Shown: in pieces, positions 20,764-29,699 of the stretch
Position numbering within the stretch: the first letter of the stretch is position 1
How the letters are laid out: every line of letters begins with the position of its first letter
Assembly (NCBI RefSeq): GCF_001280085.1
Contig: NZ_LGED01000211.1
Span: 124,001 to 188,000 of the forward strand
DNA: 64,000 nt
Direction: 5' to 3'
DNA from: Saccharothrix sp. NRRL B-16348
GTDB lineage: Bacteria > Actinomycetota > Actinomycetes > Mycobacteriales > Pseudonocardiaceae
The notes under the pieces: generated by a model
The model's input: the letters and a program-made list of their open reading frames with translations, nothing else
Database searches by the model: none
What the model was told of the DNA's origin: nothing
Made by a program: the position numbers and the translations under genes

Positions 20764-21738
20764 ATGCTGCTGGAGGTCGAGGACCTGCACGTGGAGTTCC
20801 GCACCCGGGACGGGGTGGCGCGCGTGCTCAACGGCGTGAGCTACCACGTGTCGGCGGGCGAGACGCTGGCCGTGCTCGGCGAGTCCGGGTCGGGCAAGAG
20901 CGTGACCGCGCAGACCGTGATGGGCATCCTGGACACGCCGCCCGCGTTCGTGACGCGGGGATCGGTGCGGTTCCACGGCGAGGAGCTGCTGACCGCCTCG
21001 GCCGAACGACGGCGCGCCGTCCGCGCCGAGGGCGTGGCGATGATCTTCCAGGACGCGTTGTCGGCGCTGAACCCCGTGTTCACGGTGGGGTTCCAGATCG
21101 AGGAGCAGCTCCGGCTGCGGCGCGGGCTGAGCCGGGCGCAGGCCAGGGCGCGGGCGGTCGAGCTGCTGGACCTGGTGCGGATACCGGCGGCGCGGCAACG
21201 GGTCCGCGAGTACCCGCACCAGTTCTCCGGCGGGATGCGGCAGCGGGCGATGATCGCGATGGCGCTGGCGCTCGACCCCGAGGTGCTGATCGCGGACGAG
21301 CCGACGACGGCGCTGGACGTGACCGTGCAGGCGCAGATCATGGACCTGCTCGCGGAGATCCAGCGCGAACGGCGGATGGGGCTGGTCCTGATCACGCACG
21401 ACCTGGGCGTGGTCGCCGAGGTGGCCGACCGGATCGTGGTGATGTACGCGGGCCGGATCGTGGAGCAGGCGGACGCGGTGTCGCTGTTCCGCGCGCCCGG
21501 CCACCCGTACACGGCGGCGTTGATGCGGTCGCTGCCGCGGCTGGACCAGAAGGGCGCCGCGCTGGAGACGATCCGCGGGCTGCCGCCCAGCCTGCTGCGG
21601 ATCCCGTCCGGCTGCCCGTTCCACCCCCGGTGCCCGCGGGCGCAGAACGTGTGCGTGACGCGCGTGCCGCCGGACGTGCCGCTGGGGCCCGGGCGGACCA
21701 GTGCGTGCCACTTCGCGGAAGGGGTCCTCGGTGGCTGA
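20764..21738 (+). CDS. Oligopeptide ABC ATPase, OppD/DppD type
   Basis: A 324-residue cytoplasmic ATPase powering the importer. Walker A is GESGSGKS (about 40), the Q-loop follows, the signature is FSGGMRQR, Walker B is [12 protein letters not shown], and the switch histidine is in LITHDLGVV. The C-terminal oligopeptide/dipeptide extension carries [17 protein letters not shown], whose cysteines can hold a 4Fe-4S cluster in some family members. The ATG at 20764 follows GTAGGAGG. The stop overlaps the next gene by eight bases. Confidence 0.93.
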   Translation: MLLEVEDLHVEFRTRDGVARVLNGVSYHVSAGETLAVLGESGSGKSVTAQTVMGILDTPPAFVTRGSVRFHGEELLTASAERRRAVRAEGVAMIFQDALSALNPVFTVGFQIEEQLRLRRGLSRAQARARAVELLDLVRIPAARQRVREYPHQFSGGMRQRAMIAMALALDPEVLIADEPTTALDVTVQAQIMDLLAEIQRERRMGLVLITHDLGVVAEVADRIVVMYAGRIVEQADAVSLFRAPGHPYTAALMRSLPRLDQKGAALETIRGLPPSLLRIPSGCPFHPRCPRAQNVCVTRVPPDVPLGPGRTSACHFAEGVLGG

Positions 21739-22726
21739 GCTGTTGGCGGTGCACGACCTGGTGAAGCACTTCCCGGTGACGCGCGGGGTGGTGTTCCGGC
21801 GGACCGTGGGCCGGGTGCGCGCGGTGGACGGCGTGTCGTTCTCGTTGCGCGCGGGGGAGACGCTCGGCGTGGTCGGCGAGTCGGGGTGCGGCAAGTCGAC
21901 GTTGGCGCAGGTGCTGATGCGGCTGGAGCCGCCGACGTCGGGCACGGCGCTGTTCGAGGGCGAGCCGATGTTCTCGTTGCGGGGCTCGGCGTTGCGGCGG
22001 TGGCGGCGGGACATGCAGATCGTGCTGCAGGACCCGTACACCTCGCTGAACCCGCGGATGACCGTGGGCGACATCGTCGGCGAGCCGTTCGAGATCCACC
22101 CGGAGGTCGCGCCGCGCGGGTCGCGGGCCGGGCGGGTGCGCGAGCTGCTGGACGTCGTCGGGTTGAACCCGGAGCACCTCAACCGGTACCCGCACCAGTT
22201 CTCCGGCGGGCAGCGGCAGCGGATCGGGATCGCGCGGGCGTTGGCGCTGCGGCCCAAGCTGATCGTGTGCGACGAGCCGGTGTCCGCGTTGGACGTGTCG
22301 ATCCAGGCTCAGGTGATGAACCTGCTGGCCGAGCTGCAGGCCGAGTTCGGGCTGGCCTACGTCTTCATCGCGCACGACCTGTCGGTGGTGCGGCACCTGT
22401 CCGACCGGGTGGCCGTGATGTACCTCGGGAAGATCGTCGAGATCGGCACGGAGGAGCAGATCTACCAACACCCCACGCACCCGTACACGCAGGCGCTGCT
22501 GTCGGCCGTGCCGGTGGCGGACCCGGCGCTGCGGGGCCGCCGTGACGTGATCCGCCTGACCGGCGACGTGCCGTCACCGGTGGACCCGCCGTCCGGCTGC
22601 CGGTTCCGCACCAGGTGCTGGAAGGCGCGGGACGTGTGCGCGGTGGAGGAGCCGGCGCTCATCACGCGCGTCGGCGCCCACCCCAGCGCGTGCCACTTCG
22701 CCGAGGAACGGCACGTGGTGCCCTGA
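21731..22726 (+). CDS. Oligopeptide ABC ATPase, OppF/DppF type
   Basis: The partner ATPase, 331 residues from the GTG at 21731. The OppF-type N-terminus [18 protein letters not shown] is present. Walker A is GESGCGKS, the signature [10 protein letters not shown], Walker [15 protein letters not shown], and the C-terminal cluster motif [17 protein letters not shown]. An in-frame start at 21701 would add ten residues and overlap the previous gene more, so GTG 21731 (just after an AGGGGTCC sequence) is preferred. It ends the operon and is followed by a convergent terminator. Confidence 0.92.
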   Translation: MAELLAVHDLVKHFPVTRGVVFRRTVGRVRAVDGVSFSLRAGETLGVVGESGCGKSTLAQVLMRLEPPTSGTALFEGEPMFSLRGSALRRWRRDMQIVLQDPYTSLNPRMTVGDIVGEPFEIHPEVAPRGSRAGRVRELLDVVGLNPEHLNRYPHQFSGGQRQRIGIARALALRPKLIVCDEPVSALDVSIQAQVMNLLAELQAEFGLAYVFIAHDLSVVRHLSDRVAVMYLGKIVEIGTEEQIYQHPTHPYTQALLSAVPVADPALRGRRDVIRLTGDVPSPVDPPSGCRFRTRCWKARDVCAVEEPALITRVGAHPSACHFAEERHVVP

Positions 22727-22731
22727 TCCGC

Positions 22732-22769
22732 CGCGAGGGCCCCGGCCGTCACGCGCCAGGGCCCTCGCG
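22732..22769. terminator. Bidirectional terminator between ABC operon and S10 gene
   Basis: A perfect 11-bp stem (CGCGAGGGCCC / GGGCCCTCGCG) with a 16-base loop, located between two convergent stop codons. It can serve both transcripts. Confidence 0.75.
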
Positions 22770-22780
22770 TCCCGGGTGGA

Positions 22781-24265
22781 TCAGCGGTTCGAGGCGGACT
22801 GGACGAAGTCGGCCAGGTCCTTCGACTGCTGCACCCTCGACGGCTCGTGCACGTACATCATGTGGCCCGCGGGGTAGTACGCGGCTTCGATGTTGTCGTG
22901 CAGTTCCCGGGGGATCTGCAGGTGCGCCACCACGTGCTCGGCCGCGTAGTACGGCGTGGCGCCGTCCAGGTAGCCGTACGCGACGTGCACCTTCAAGTGC
23001 GGGTTGGCGCGCATCGCCGACGACAGCTTGTTCGCCACCGTCACGTGCGTGCCCTCGAACTCCTTGAACGACCAGGGCCGCACGTTCATCGTCAGGATCT
23101 CGTACGGCAGGTCGTTCTCGTACGCCAACTCCGCCCGCACGTAGTGGTTCAGCGCCGCCGTGTACGGGCCGAGGATCGCCGAGTACGACGGGTCCTCGCT
23201 GAAGTGCTCGCGCCCGTAGTCGGCGTCCGCGCCGGTGAACCGCGAGTCCAACCGGCCGACGACCTTGCGCTCGGAGCGGAGCAGCTCGGTGAAGAACCGC
23301 ACGTGCTCGACCCGCAGGTCCACCCGGTCCACGTAGTCCTCGCTGAGCCCGGTCAACCCGGCCAACCGCGCTACCGCCGCCGCGCGCTCCTCAGTGGACA
23401 GCCGGTGGCCGCGCGCCAGCGCCCACGGGTAGTCGCGGGACGCGAAGTCCTCCGCGTCGGCCAGCACGTCCTCCAGCGAACGGTCGCCGTGCAGCCCGTG
23501 GTAGTGCGCGATCGCCGCGTACGTCGGCAGGAACAGCGTGTGCGGCAGGTCGTTGCCCTCGCTGAAGTCCAGCGTGGTGAAGTCCAGCACGGACGAGATC
23601 AGCATCAGCCCGTTGAGGTACATGCCGTACCGCGACTGGAGGTAGTCGGCCAGGCCCGCCGCGCGCGTCGTCCCGTACGACTCGCCGGCCAGGAACTTCG
23701 GCGACATCCACCGCCCGTTGCGCGAGGTCCACAGCCGGATCACCTCGCCGACCGACTCCAGGTCGCCCTGGAAACCGTGGTACTCGCCGGGCTTCTCGCC
23801 CTTCACCGCCCGCGAGTAGCCGGTCGACACCGGGTCGATGAACACCAGGTCGCTGTGCGCGAGCAGCGTCTCGGCGTTGTCGACCAGGTCGTACGGCGGC
23901 GGCGTGAGGGCGCCGACGTCGCCGGAGACGACGCGGCGCGGTCCGAGCAGGCCCAGGTGCAGCCACACGCTGGACGAGCCGGGGCCGCCGTTGAACGCGA
24001 ACGTCACCGGCCGCTTGGCCGGGTCCGCGCCGTCCACCGTGTACGCGGTGACGAAGACCTCGGCCTTCGGCTGGTGCCCGTCGAACTTGCCCTCGGTCAG
24101 CACCTCCTGGCGCAGCACCACCCGACCGGTGGTCGTGGTGTAGTTCAGCTTGCGCCGCTTGACGGTGATGCTGTGCTGGGTGGTGACGAGGTCGTCGGCG
24201 GGGAGGTCCTTCTCGTCGCCGTTGTCCTTGGCGGCCTGCTCGTCGCCGTTGTCCTTGTCGGTCAT
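22781..24265 (-). CDS. S10 family serine carboxypeptidase-like protein
   Basis: A 494-residue protein of peptidase family S10, which removes C-terminal residues at acid pH. The oxyanion motif is NGGPGSSS (92-99), the nucleophile Ser196 sits in GESYG, the aspartate in YGYLDGATPYY and the histidine in PAGHMMYVHEP. No signal peptide is seen: the N-terminus is an acidic tail with two KDNGDE repeats, so this copy may be cytosolic, unlike the secreted eukaryotic enzymes. It starts 31 bases from the divergent udgB gene. Substrate unknown. The adjacent peptide importer suggests a role in peptide use, but this is only proximity. Confidence 0.9.
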   Translation of the reverse strand: MTDKDNGDEQAAKDNGDEKDLPADDLVTTQHSITVKRRKLNYTTTTGRVVLRQEVLTEGKFDGHQPKAEVFVTAYTVDGADPAKRPVTFAFNGGPGSSSVWLHLGLLGPRRVVSGDVGALTPPPYDLVDNAETLLAHSDLVFIDPVSTGYSRAVKGEKPGEYHGFQGDLESVGEVIRLWTSRNGRWMSPKFLAGESYGTTRAAGLADYLQSRYGMYLNGLMLISSVLDFTTLDFSEGNDLPHTLFLPTYAAIAHYHGLHGDRSLEDVLADAEDFASRDYPWALARGHRLSTEERAAAVARLAGLTGLSEDYVDRVDLRVEHVRFFTELLRSERKVVGRLDSRFTGADADYGREHFSEDPSYSAILGPYTAALNHYVRAELAYENDLPYEILTMNVRPWSFKEFEGTHVTVANKLSSAMRANPHLKVHVAYGYLDGATPYYAAEHVVAHLQIPRELHDNIEAAYYPAGHMMYVHEPSRVQQSKDLADFVQSASNR

Positions 24266-24295
24266 GGTCGAACTCTACGATCGGAGTCGCCGCCC

Positions 24296-25006
24296 GTGCT
24301 CCCGCTTTCCGCTCTTGACGAACGGGTCACCCGCTGCCGCGCGTGCCCCCGGCTGGTGGCGTGGCGCGAGGAGGTGGCGCGGGTCAAGCGGGCGGCGTTC
24401 CGCGACCAGGAGTACTGGGGCCGCCCGGTGCCGGGGTTCGGGCCCGCGGACGCGTCGCTGGCCATCATCGGCCTGGCCCCGGCCGCCCACGGCGCCAACC
24501 GCACCGGCCGCATGTTCACCGGCGACCGCTCGGGCGACTTCCTGTACGCGGCGATGCACGCGGTCGGCCTGGCGACCCAGCCGACGGCCACCCACGTCGG
24601 CGACGGCCTGGAGCTGATCGGCACCCGGATCACCGCGCCGGTGAAGTGCGCGCCGCCGGAGAACAAACCGACCCCGGAGGAACGCGACAACTGCCGCCCG
24701 TGGCTGATCCGGGAGCTGGAGCTGCTGCGGCCGACGTTGCGCGCGGTGCTCGTGCTGGGCGCGTTCGGCTGGCAGGCCGTCCTCCCGGTGCTGGCCGCGG
24801 TCTGGCAGGTCCCGCGCCCGCGTCCCGCCTTCGGCCACGGCGCCCACACCACCCTGCCTGCCCAGGACGGCGGCGAGCCGCTGCACCTGTTCGGCTGCTA
24901 CCACGTGAGCCAGCAGAACACGTTCACGGGCAAGCTGACCCAACCCATGCTGCAGGACGTGCTGCGGGCGGCAGGCACCGCGGCCGGACTGACCACCATC
25001 GAGTGA
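24296..25006 (+). CDS. Type 5 uracil-DNA glycosylase UdgB
   Basis: A 236-residue DNA repair enzyme removing uracil, hypoxanthine and related bases. Four cysteines for the family's 4Fe-4S cluster are visible in RCRACP and VKCAPPENK/NCRPW. The active-site region reads IIGLAPAAHGANRTG followed by GRMFTGDRSG, and HVSQQNTFTGKL is the C-terminal motif. The GTG at 24296 is preferred because longer in-frame extensions run antisense to the S10 gene. The last 77 bp within the gene are duplicated 2 kb downstream, so the present 3' end, coding for GTAAGLTTIE, appears to be a replacement end. Confidence 0.92.
   Translation: MLPLSALDERVTRCRACPRLVAWREEVARVKRAAFRDQEYWGRPVPGFGPADASLAIIGLAPAAHGANRTGRMFTGDRSGDFLYAAMHAVGLATQPTATHVGDGLELIGTRITAPVKCAPPENKPTPEERDNCRPWLIRELELLRPTLRAVLVLGAFGWQAVLPVLAAVWQVPRPRPAFGHGAHTTLPAQDGGEPLHLFGCYHVSQQNTFTGKLTQPMLQDVLRAAGTAAGLTTIE
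24908..24984 (+). repeat. 77-bp direct repeat, left copy (inside udgB)
   Basis: This 77-bp segment coding for the C-terminus of UdgB matches 26984-27060 at 74 of 77 positions (differences at positions 36, 60 and 66 of the repeat). The two copies flank the AbiE-like gene pair at a spacing of 2,076 bp. Reading frame is kept in both, which is the pattern left when an element inserts in the 3' end of a gene and restores it. Confidence 0.92.
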
Positions 25007-25025
25007 CGCAGCGGTAGTCGACACC

Positions 25026-25069
25026 AGCTGTTCCGCAAATCATACTGTTCCACGTGTCGCGGAACAGCT
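25026..25069 (+). promoter_or_regulatory. Palindromic operator at the start of the AbiE-like operon
   Basis: A perfect 11-bp inverted repeat, AGCTGTTCCGC at 25026 and GCGGAACAGCT at 25059, spans the GTG start codon. A third half site (CTGTTCC, 25045-25051) also pairs with GGAACAG at 25061, and TGGAAC recurs at 25078. AbiEi antitoxins of type IV systems repress their own promoter by binding inverted repeats with a winged helix, so this is the likely autoregulatory site. The assignment to this gene is inference. Confidence 0.65.
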
Positions 25070-26163
25070 CACAACATGGAACGACCAGTTCAGAGCTGGT
25101 GGAGTTGACTGAGCATGCCCTCCGGTCGGCTTTGCCTTCGGATTGGCAGGTCGACGCCAGGCGGGCGACGCGAGTCGAAACGCCGAGCGGCGTCGTCGAA
25201 CTCGACCTTGTTGTCACCATCACCGCGCCCGACGGTGCCAGGGCCGAGGTGGTGATCGAGGTCAAACGGAAGGTGGAACCAAGAGACGTCGCCAAGGTGG
25301 CCGCCCAGATCAGCCGTTACGCCTATCCGGCGGAGGGGGCGATGCTCGTGTCGGAATTTGTATCCCCGATGACTCGTGCCCACCTCAGCGAACTCGGGCT
25401 GGGGTGGTTCGACCCCACTGGGAACATGCGGTTGAGGCTGGACAAGCCGGCGGTGTTCATCGACCGCGTGGGGGCTGATCGAGGTGGGTCACGCGACTCG
25501 GCCGACCGTCCGCTCAAGTCCCTCCGTGGACGTGCTGCCGCGAAGATCGTGCTCGCACTGTGCGAGACCTCCTTGCCGGTCGGTGTCCGGGACCTCGCCG
25601 CACGAGCGCAAGTCAGCGCGGCGACGAGCGCGAGGGTCCTGGACTTGCTCGATCGGGAAGCGGTCGTCACCAGGGGTGGAGACGGGGTCGTCAACGCTGT
25701 TCGCAAGCGGTCGCTGATCGGTCGCTGGGCTCAGGACTACAAGGTCATGACGTCGAACGAGGTCGTGGCGACGCTGGACCCACGCGGGTTGAACCACGCG
25801 TTGAAAGCGCTGTCCTCTGTGGAAACCCGCTTTGCCGTGACCGGCTCGGCAGCGGTGCGTGCGTACCTGCCGGACGACATGACACCTGTGTCGCCACTGG
25901 TCTCGTTGAGCCTGTACGCCGAGGACCCCACCGGTCTGATGGGCCAACTGGGGTTGAGAGCCGTTGAGCGCGGGGCGAACGTGCTGGTCATGCGACCGTA
26001 CGACGGTGTCGTCCACACCAAGGCACAACGTGTCGGAGGAATCGACTATGCCGCACCCTCGCAGGTCGTGGCGGATCTGTTGACCGGGTCTGGTCGGTCG
26101 GGTGAAGAGGCCGAGCAGTTGATGGCGGTGCTCGAAGCGAGTGGACAAGGTTGGGAACGATGA
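25054..26163 (+). CDS. AbiEi-like antitoxin with nuclease-like N-terminal domain
   Basis: A 369-residue protein, first gene of a two-gene unit. Residues 35-135 look like a PD-(D/E)XK fold: Asp51 in GVVELDLVV, then E69-V-K71 in VVIEVKRK, and a later AQISRYAYPAEGAMLVS helix-strand. A winged helix follows (about 160-215, VGVRDLAARAQVSAATSARVLDLL). The C-terminal part (about 245-360) resembles the AbiEi C-terminal region (VETRFAVTGSAAVRAYL). It is read as the antitoxin and autorepressor of a type IV toxin-antitoxin system. Whether the nuclease-like domain is active is unknown. Base composition is lower in GC than the neighbours. The stop overlaps the toxin gene start by four bases. Confidence 0.7.
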   Translation: MSRNSSQHGTTSSELVELTEHALRSALPSDWQVDARRATRVETPSGVVELDLVVTITAPDGARAEVVIEVKRKVEPRDVAKVAAQISRYAYPAEGAMLVSEFVSPMTRAHLSELGLGWFDPTGNMRLRLDKPAVFIDRVGADRGGSRDSADRPLKSLRGRAAAKIVLALCETSLPVGVRDLAARAQVSAATSARVLDLLDREAVVTRGGDGVVNAVRKRSLIGRWAQDYKVMTSNEVVATLDPRGLNHALKALSSVETRFAVTGSAAVRAYLPDDMTPVSPLVSLSLYAEDPTGLMGQLGLRAVERGANVLVMRPYDGVVHTKAQRVGGIDYAAPSQVVADLLTGSGRSGEEAEQLMAVLEASGQGWER

Positions 26164-26981
26164 CTCCGCAGGAGTACGTCAGGGCGCGTGCTGTGCTGCT
26201 GGACGCCCTCGATGGATTGGGCCCGCACCGCGACGCGGTTGTGCTCGTCGGTGCGCAAGCGGTCTACCTGCATACAGGCGATGCCGACTTCGCGACCGCG
26301 CCGACCACAACGGATGCGGACCTGGCATTGGTACCTGATCGGCTGGCGGACGAGCCTTCGATCGTGGACGCGATGCGTGCTGCCGGATTCGTTCCGGGCA
26401 GCCAGCCGGGGAGTTGGTTGGGCTCCGGTCAGATCATGGTCGACCTCATGGCCCCCGAGGCACTGTGCGGCCCGGGCGGCCGGCGATCCGCCCACCTACA
26501 GCCCCCGCACGACGACAAGATCACTGCACGCCGGACATTGGGACTTGAGGCGGCGGTGGTTGACAACCAGCTTCACGTGATCAGTGCTCTGGACGGCGGG
26601 GATTCCCGATCGTTCGAGATCAAGGTGGCAGGGCCGGCCGCGCTCGTCGTGTCGAAGGTCATCAAGATCGCGGAACGGCGGGAGCAGCCTCACCGACTCA
26701 AGCCGAAGGATGGACTCGACGTGCTTCGGTTGCTTCGCGCCGTCGACACCGCGCCGCTCGCCCGCAGCCTCCGAGGTGTCATGTCGGATGCTCTCTCAAG
26801 CACGGTGGTGAAGCAGGCAGTCGAAAACCTCCGCGAACTCGCGGCCGGACCGGAGGACTTGCTTCCCGTTCTCGCCGCCGCTGCCGAGATGGGCTTCGCC
26901 GATCTCGATGAGATCAAGATGTCGATGGTGGCCCTGGTCGACGACCTGCTGCGCGAACTCGACGGTGTGAACACTGGGTGA
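26160..26981 (+). CDS. AbiEii-like nucleotidyltransferase toxin
   Basis: A 273-residue protein with the start of a nucleotidyltransferase fold: VVLVGAQAVYLHTG, then TTDADLALVPD, corresponding to the G-S/A...DxD metal-binding motif. A helical C-terminal half includes LVVSKVIKIAERREQ and KDGLDVLRLLRAV, the lysine/aspartate motifs of AbiEii/AbiGii-type proteins. Such toxins modify tRNA or bind GTP and block growth, often protecting against phages. The ATG at 26160 overlaps the antitoxin stop (ATGA); the in-frame TTG three codons earlier is less likely. Transferred DNA is suggested by lower GC content and by the flanking 77-bp repeats. Confidence 0.75.
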   Translation: MTPQEYVRARAVLLDALDGLGPHRDAVVLVGAQAVYLHTGDADFATAPTTTDADLALVPDRLADEPSIVDAMRAAGFVPGSQPGSWLGSGQIMVDLMAPEALCGPGGRRSAHLQPPHDDKITARRTLGLEAAVVDNQLHVISALDGGDSRSFEIKVAGPAALVVSKVIKIAERREQPHRLKPKDGLDVLRLLRAVDTAPLARSLRGVMSDALSSTVVKQAVENLRELAAGPEDLLPVLAAAAEMGFADLDEIKMSMVALVDDLLRELDGVNTG

Positions 26982-26983
26982 TC

Positions 26984-27060
26984 AGCCAGCAGAACACGTT
27001 CACGGGCAAGCTGACCCAGCCCATGCTGCAGGACGTGCTGCGTGCGGCCGGCACCGCGGC
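26984..27060 (+). repeat. 77-bp direct repeat, right copy (orphan udgB end)
   Basis: Right-hand copy of the udgB 3' repeat, three bases after the toxin gene. It matches 24908-24984 at 74 of 77 positions and lies in an open frame continuing to a TAG at 27071. Confidence 0.92.
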
Positions 27061-27073
27061 GGGCGTCCTGTAG
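26984..27073 (+). pseudogene. Orphan 3' end of udgB
   Basis: A fragment encoding the last 29 residues of a UdgB protein: SQQNTFTGKLTQ, then [17 protein letters not shown] and a stop. It has no start and no upstream part, so it cannot be expressed alone. Its ending (AGVL) differs from that of the intact gene (AGLTTIE). The simplest reading is that this is the original end of the resident gene, displaced when the AbiE-like cassette arrived carrying a new 3' end; the reverse assignment is also possible. Confidence 0.85.
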
Positions 27074-27083
27074 CCCAGGGCTG

Positions 27084-27515
27084 CTAGCCGTACAGGTGGG
27101 CGTGCACGCCCGGGTCGTTGACCAGCACGAAGTCGACCACCTGCCAGAACTCCGGCAGCCGCGGGTGGGCCAGGCCGGCCTCGCGGGACAGCAGCAGGCC
27201 GTGCACCTCGCCGCCCGACCCGTCCATGCACGCCCGCACCAGCGTCGCCGCCGGCTGGTCGCTGCCCTCGACCGGGCCGACGCGGCAGCCGAACGTCACG
27301 TGGTCCTCGGCCGACGCGGTGTCCCAGGTGCCCAGGATGACGTCGATCCACACGTCGTGCGGCTGGTCCCGGTGGTGGTAGCAGTTCGCGAAGTAGGCCG
27401 CGTGGCGGTCGCCGGCGCGGTCCACGAAGTTCCACGACCGCTCGATCGGCTCGCGGCAGCACCCGCACTCGTACCGCGTCGCCTGGCGCAGGTCGGCATC
27501 CGTGGTCAAGGTCAC
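27084..27515 (-). CDS. Hypothetical protein with Cys-rich N-terminus
   Basis: A 143-residue soluble protein that I do not recognise. A CGCC motif (YECGCCREPIE) near residue 16 and a His/Cys-rich NCYHHRDQPHD segment near residue 45 suggest a zinc-stabilised fold. Strands such as HVTFGCRVGPVEG and LVRACMDG and the motif LSREAGLAHPRLPEFWQVVDFV follow. It is expressed toward the orphan udgB end and away from the DUF4129 operon. Codon use is typical of the genome, so it is likely a real native gene. Confidence 0.7.
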   Translation of the reverse strand: MTLTTDADLRQATRYECGCCREPIERSWNFVDRAGDRHAAYFANCYHHRDQPHDVWIDVILGTWDTASAEDHVTFGCRVGPVEGSDQPAATLVRACMDGSGGEVHGLLLSREAGLAHPRLPEFWQVVDFVLVNDPGVHAHLYG

Positions 27516-27604
27516 CGCCGCACCCTAGCCACGCGGTTGGCCCGGTTGGCCGCGTTCCGGGCAAACGAGCCACACCGCACCAGGGCGACAGGCATCCTTG
27601 GTCC

Positions 27605-28267
27605 ATGAAGCCGCGGCTCGCGCTCGTCCTCGCGATCGGGTCGGCGCTCGTCCTCATCGCCCTCGCGGCACGCGGCACGTCACCGGTGCGCTACCAGGAC
27701 CGCCCCGTGGGCGACGAAGAGGCACCCACGCCGCCATCGGAGTCGCAGCCGCCGCTGGACGCCGACATGGAGGGCTCCACGGCCGCCGGGTCGCTGCTCG
27801 TCTTCCTGATCGTCCTCATCGTGGTGGCGGTCGTCGGCGTCGTCTGGCTGCTGATCTCGCTCGGCGTGTTCCGGCGCGGCCGGAAGCGTCGTGGCGCCGG
27901 TGCCGCCGTCGACGCGCCCGACCTGCCCGACGAGCACGCGACCCCGCCGCCGATCCTCGTCCGACGGGCCGCCGAAGCCCTCGAAGAGCTGCGCGACCAC
28001 GCGACCGGACCGCCCGGCGACGCGGTGATCGCCGCCTGGCTCACCCTCGAACGGGCCGCGCAGGACAGCGGCGTGCCGCGCCAGGACCACCAGACGGCCA
28101 CCGAGTTCACCGGCGACCTGCTGCGCCGCTACCGCGTGGACGAGCAGGCGACCGGCACGCTGCGCCGCGTCTACCAGCGGGCCAGGTTCGGCACGGCCGA
28201 GGTCACCGCGGCCGACGCCCGCACCGCCGCCGACGCGTTGGCGCACATCGTGCGGGACCTGCGGTGA
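27605..28267 (+). CDS. DUF4129 domain membrane protein
   Basis: A 220-residue protein with an N-terminal membrane segment (about 4-22), a Pro/Glu-rich linker, a second membrane segment (about 60-85) and a C-terminal DUF4129 domain (about 120-215). In DUF4129 the helices ELRDHATGPPGDAVIAAWL and QTATEFTGDLLRRYRV are typical. Such proteins accompany MoxR ATPases and DUF58 proteins in membrane/cell-wall operons and often carry a transglutaminase partner, which is absent here. It is the first gene of a run of five. The stop overlaps the next start by four bases. Confidence 0.85.
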   Translation: MKPRLALVLAIGSALVLIALAARGTSPVRYQDRPVGDEEAPTPPSESQPPLDADMEGSTAAGSLLVFLIVLIVVAVVGVVWLLISLGVFRRGRKRRGAGAAVDAPDLPDEHATPPPILVRRAAEALEELRDHATGPPGDAVIAAWLTLERAAQDSGVPRQDHQTATEFTGDLLRRYRVDEQATGTLRRVYQRARFGTAEVTAADARTAADALAHIVRDLR

Positions 28268-28727
28268 ACGCCCTCGTTGACGGCCTGGGACGCGCGGTCG
28301 CGCTGGCCGTCGCGGTCGCGGCCGGCACCGCGTTCGTGCTGGTCCGGGTGGGTGCGCCGTGGCTGTGGGCGGTGGTGCTCGCGCTGCCCGTCGGCGGGCT
28401 GGCGCTCCTCGTCGCACGCCTGCCGCGCGCGACGGACATCGTCTGGTCGCAGCAGCCCGCGACCCTGTCCACCGCCACGTCCGTGCAGGCCAGCACGCTC
28501 GCGAGCCGGCTCGCCGAGGCCGCCGTCGACCAGGACCGGTTCGTCAACCGCGTCCAGCCCCGGCTGCGCAGGCTCGCGGAAGCACGGCTGCGGCAGGAGC
28601 ACGGCGTGCACGACCTCCACGACCCGAAGGCCCGCGAGGTGCTCGGCGCCGACCTGCACCGCCTGCTCACCGACCCGAAAGCGCCGCTGCCCGAGCCGTC
28701 GAAGCTCGCCGACCTCCTGGAGAACCT

Positions 28728-28731
<4 letters not shown>
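28264..28731 (+). CDS. Small membrane protein of the MoxR operon
   Basis: A 155-residue protein with two adjacent N-terminal membrane segments (about 10-55) and a cytosolic helical tail rich in Arg, Glu and Leu (DRFVNRVQPRLRRLAEARLR, then HDPKAREVLGADLHRLL). It is not assigned to a named family. Conserved position between DUF4129 and MoxR genes in actinobacteria implies it is part of the same complex. GTG start at 28264 and both ends overlap neighbours by four bases, so translation is coupled throughout the operon. Confidence 0.85.

Positions 28732-29695
<964 letters not shown>

Positions 29696-29699
<4 letters not shown>

Noticed and set aside
22847..24295. Long plus-strand open frame opposite the S10 gene, fused to udgB
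   Set aside because: The upstream 480 codons are antisense to the S10 gene and have the low-complexity Arg/Val/His composition of high-GC shadow frames. Only the part from 24296 is UdgB.
24908..27060. Transposon or phage island with integrase
   Set aside because: No transposase, integrase or terminal inverted repeat was found within the 2-kb cassette; only the 77-bp direct repeats are supported.
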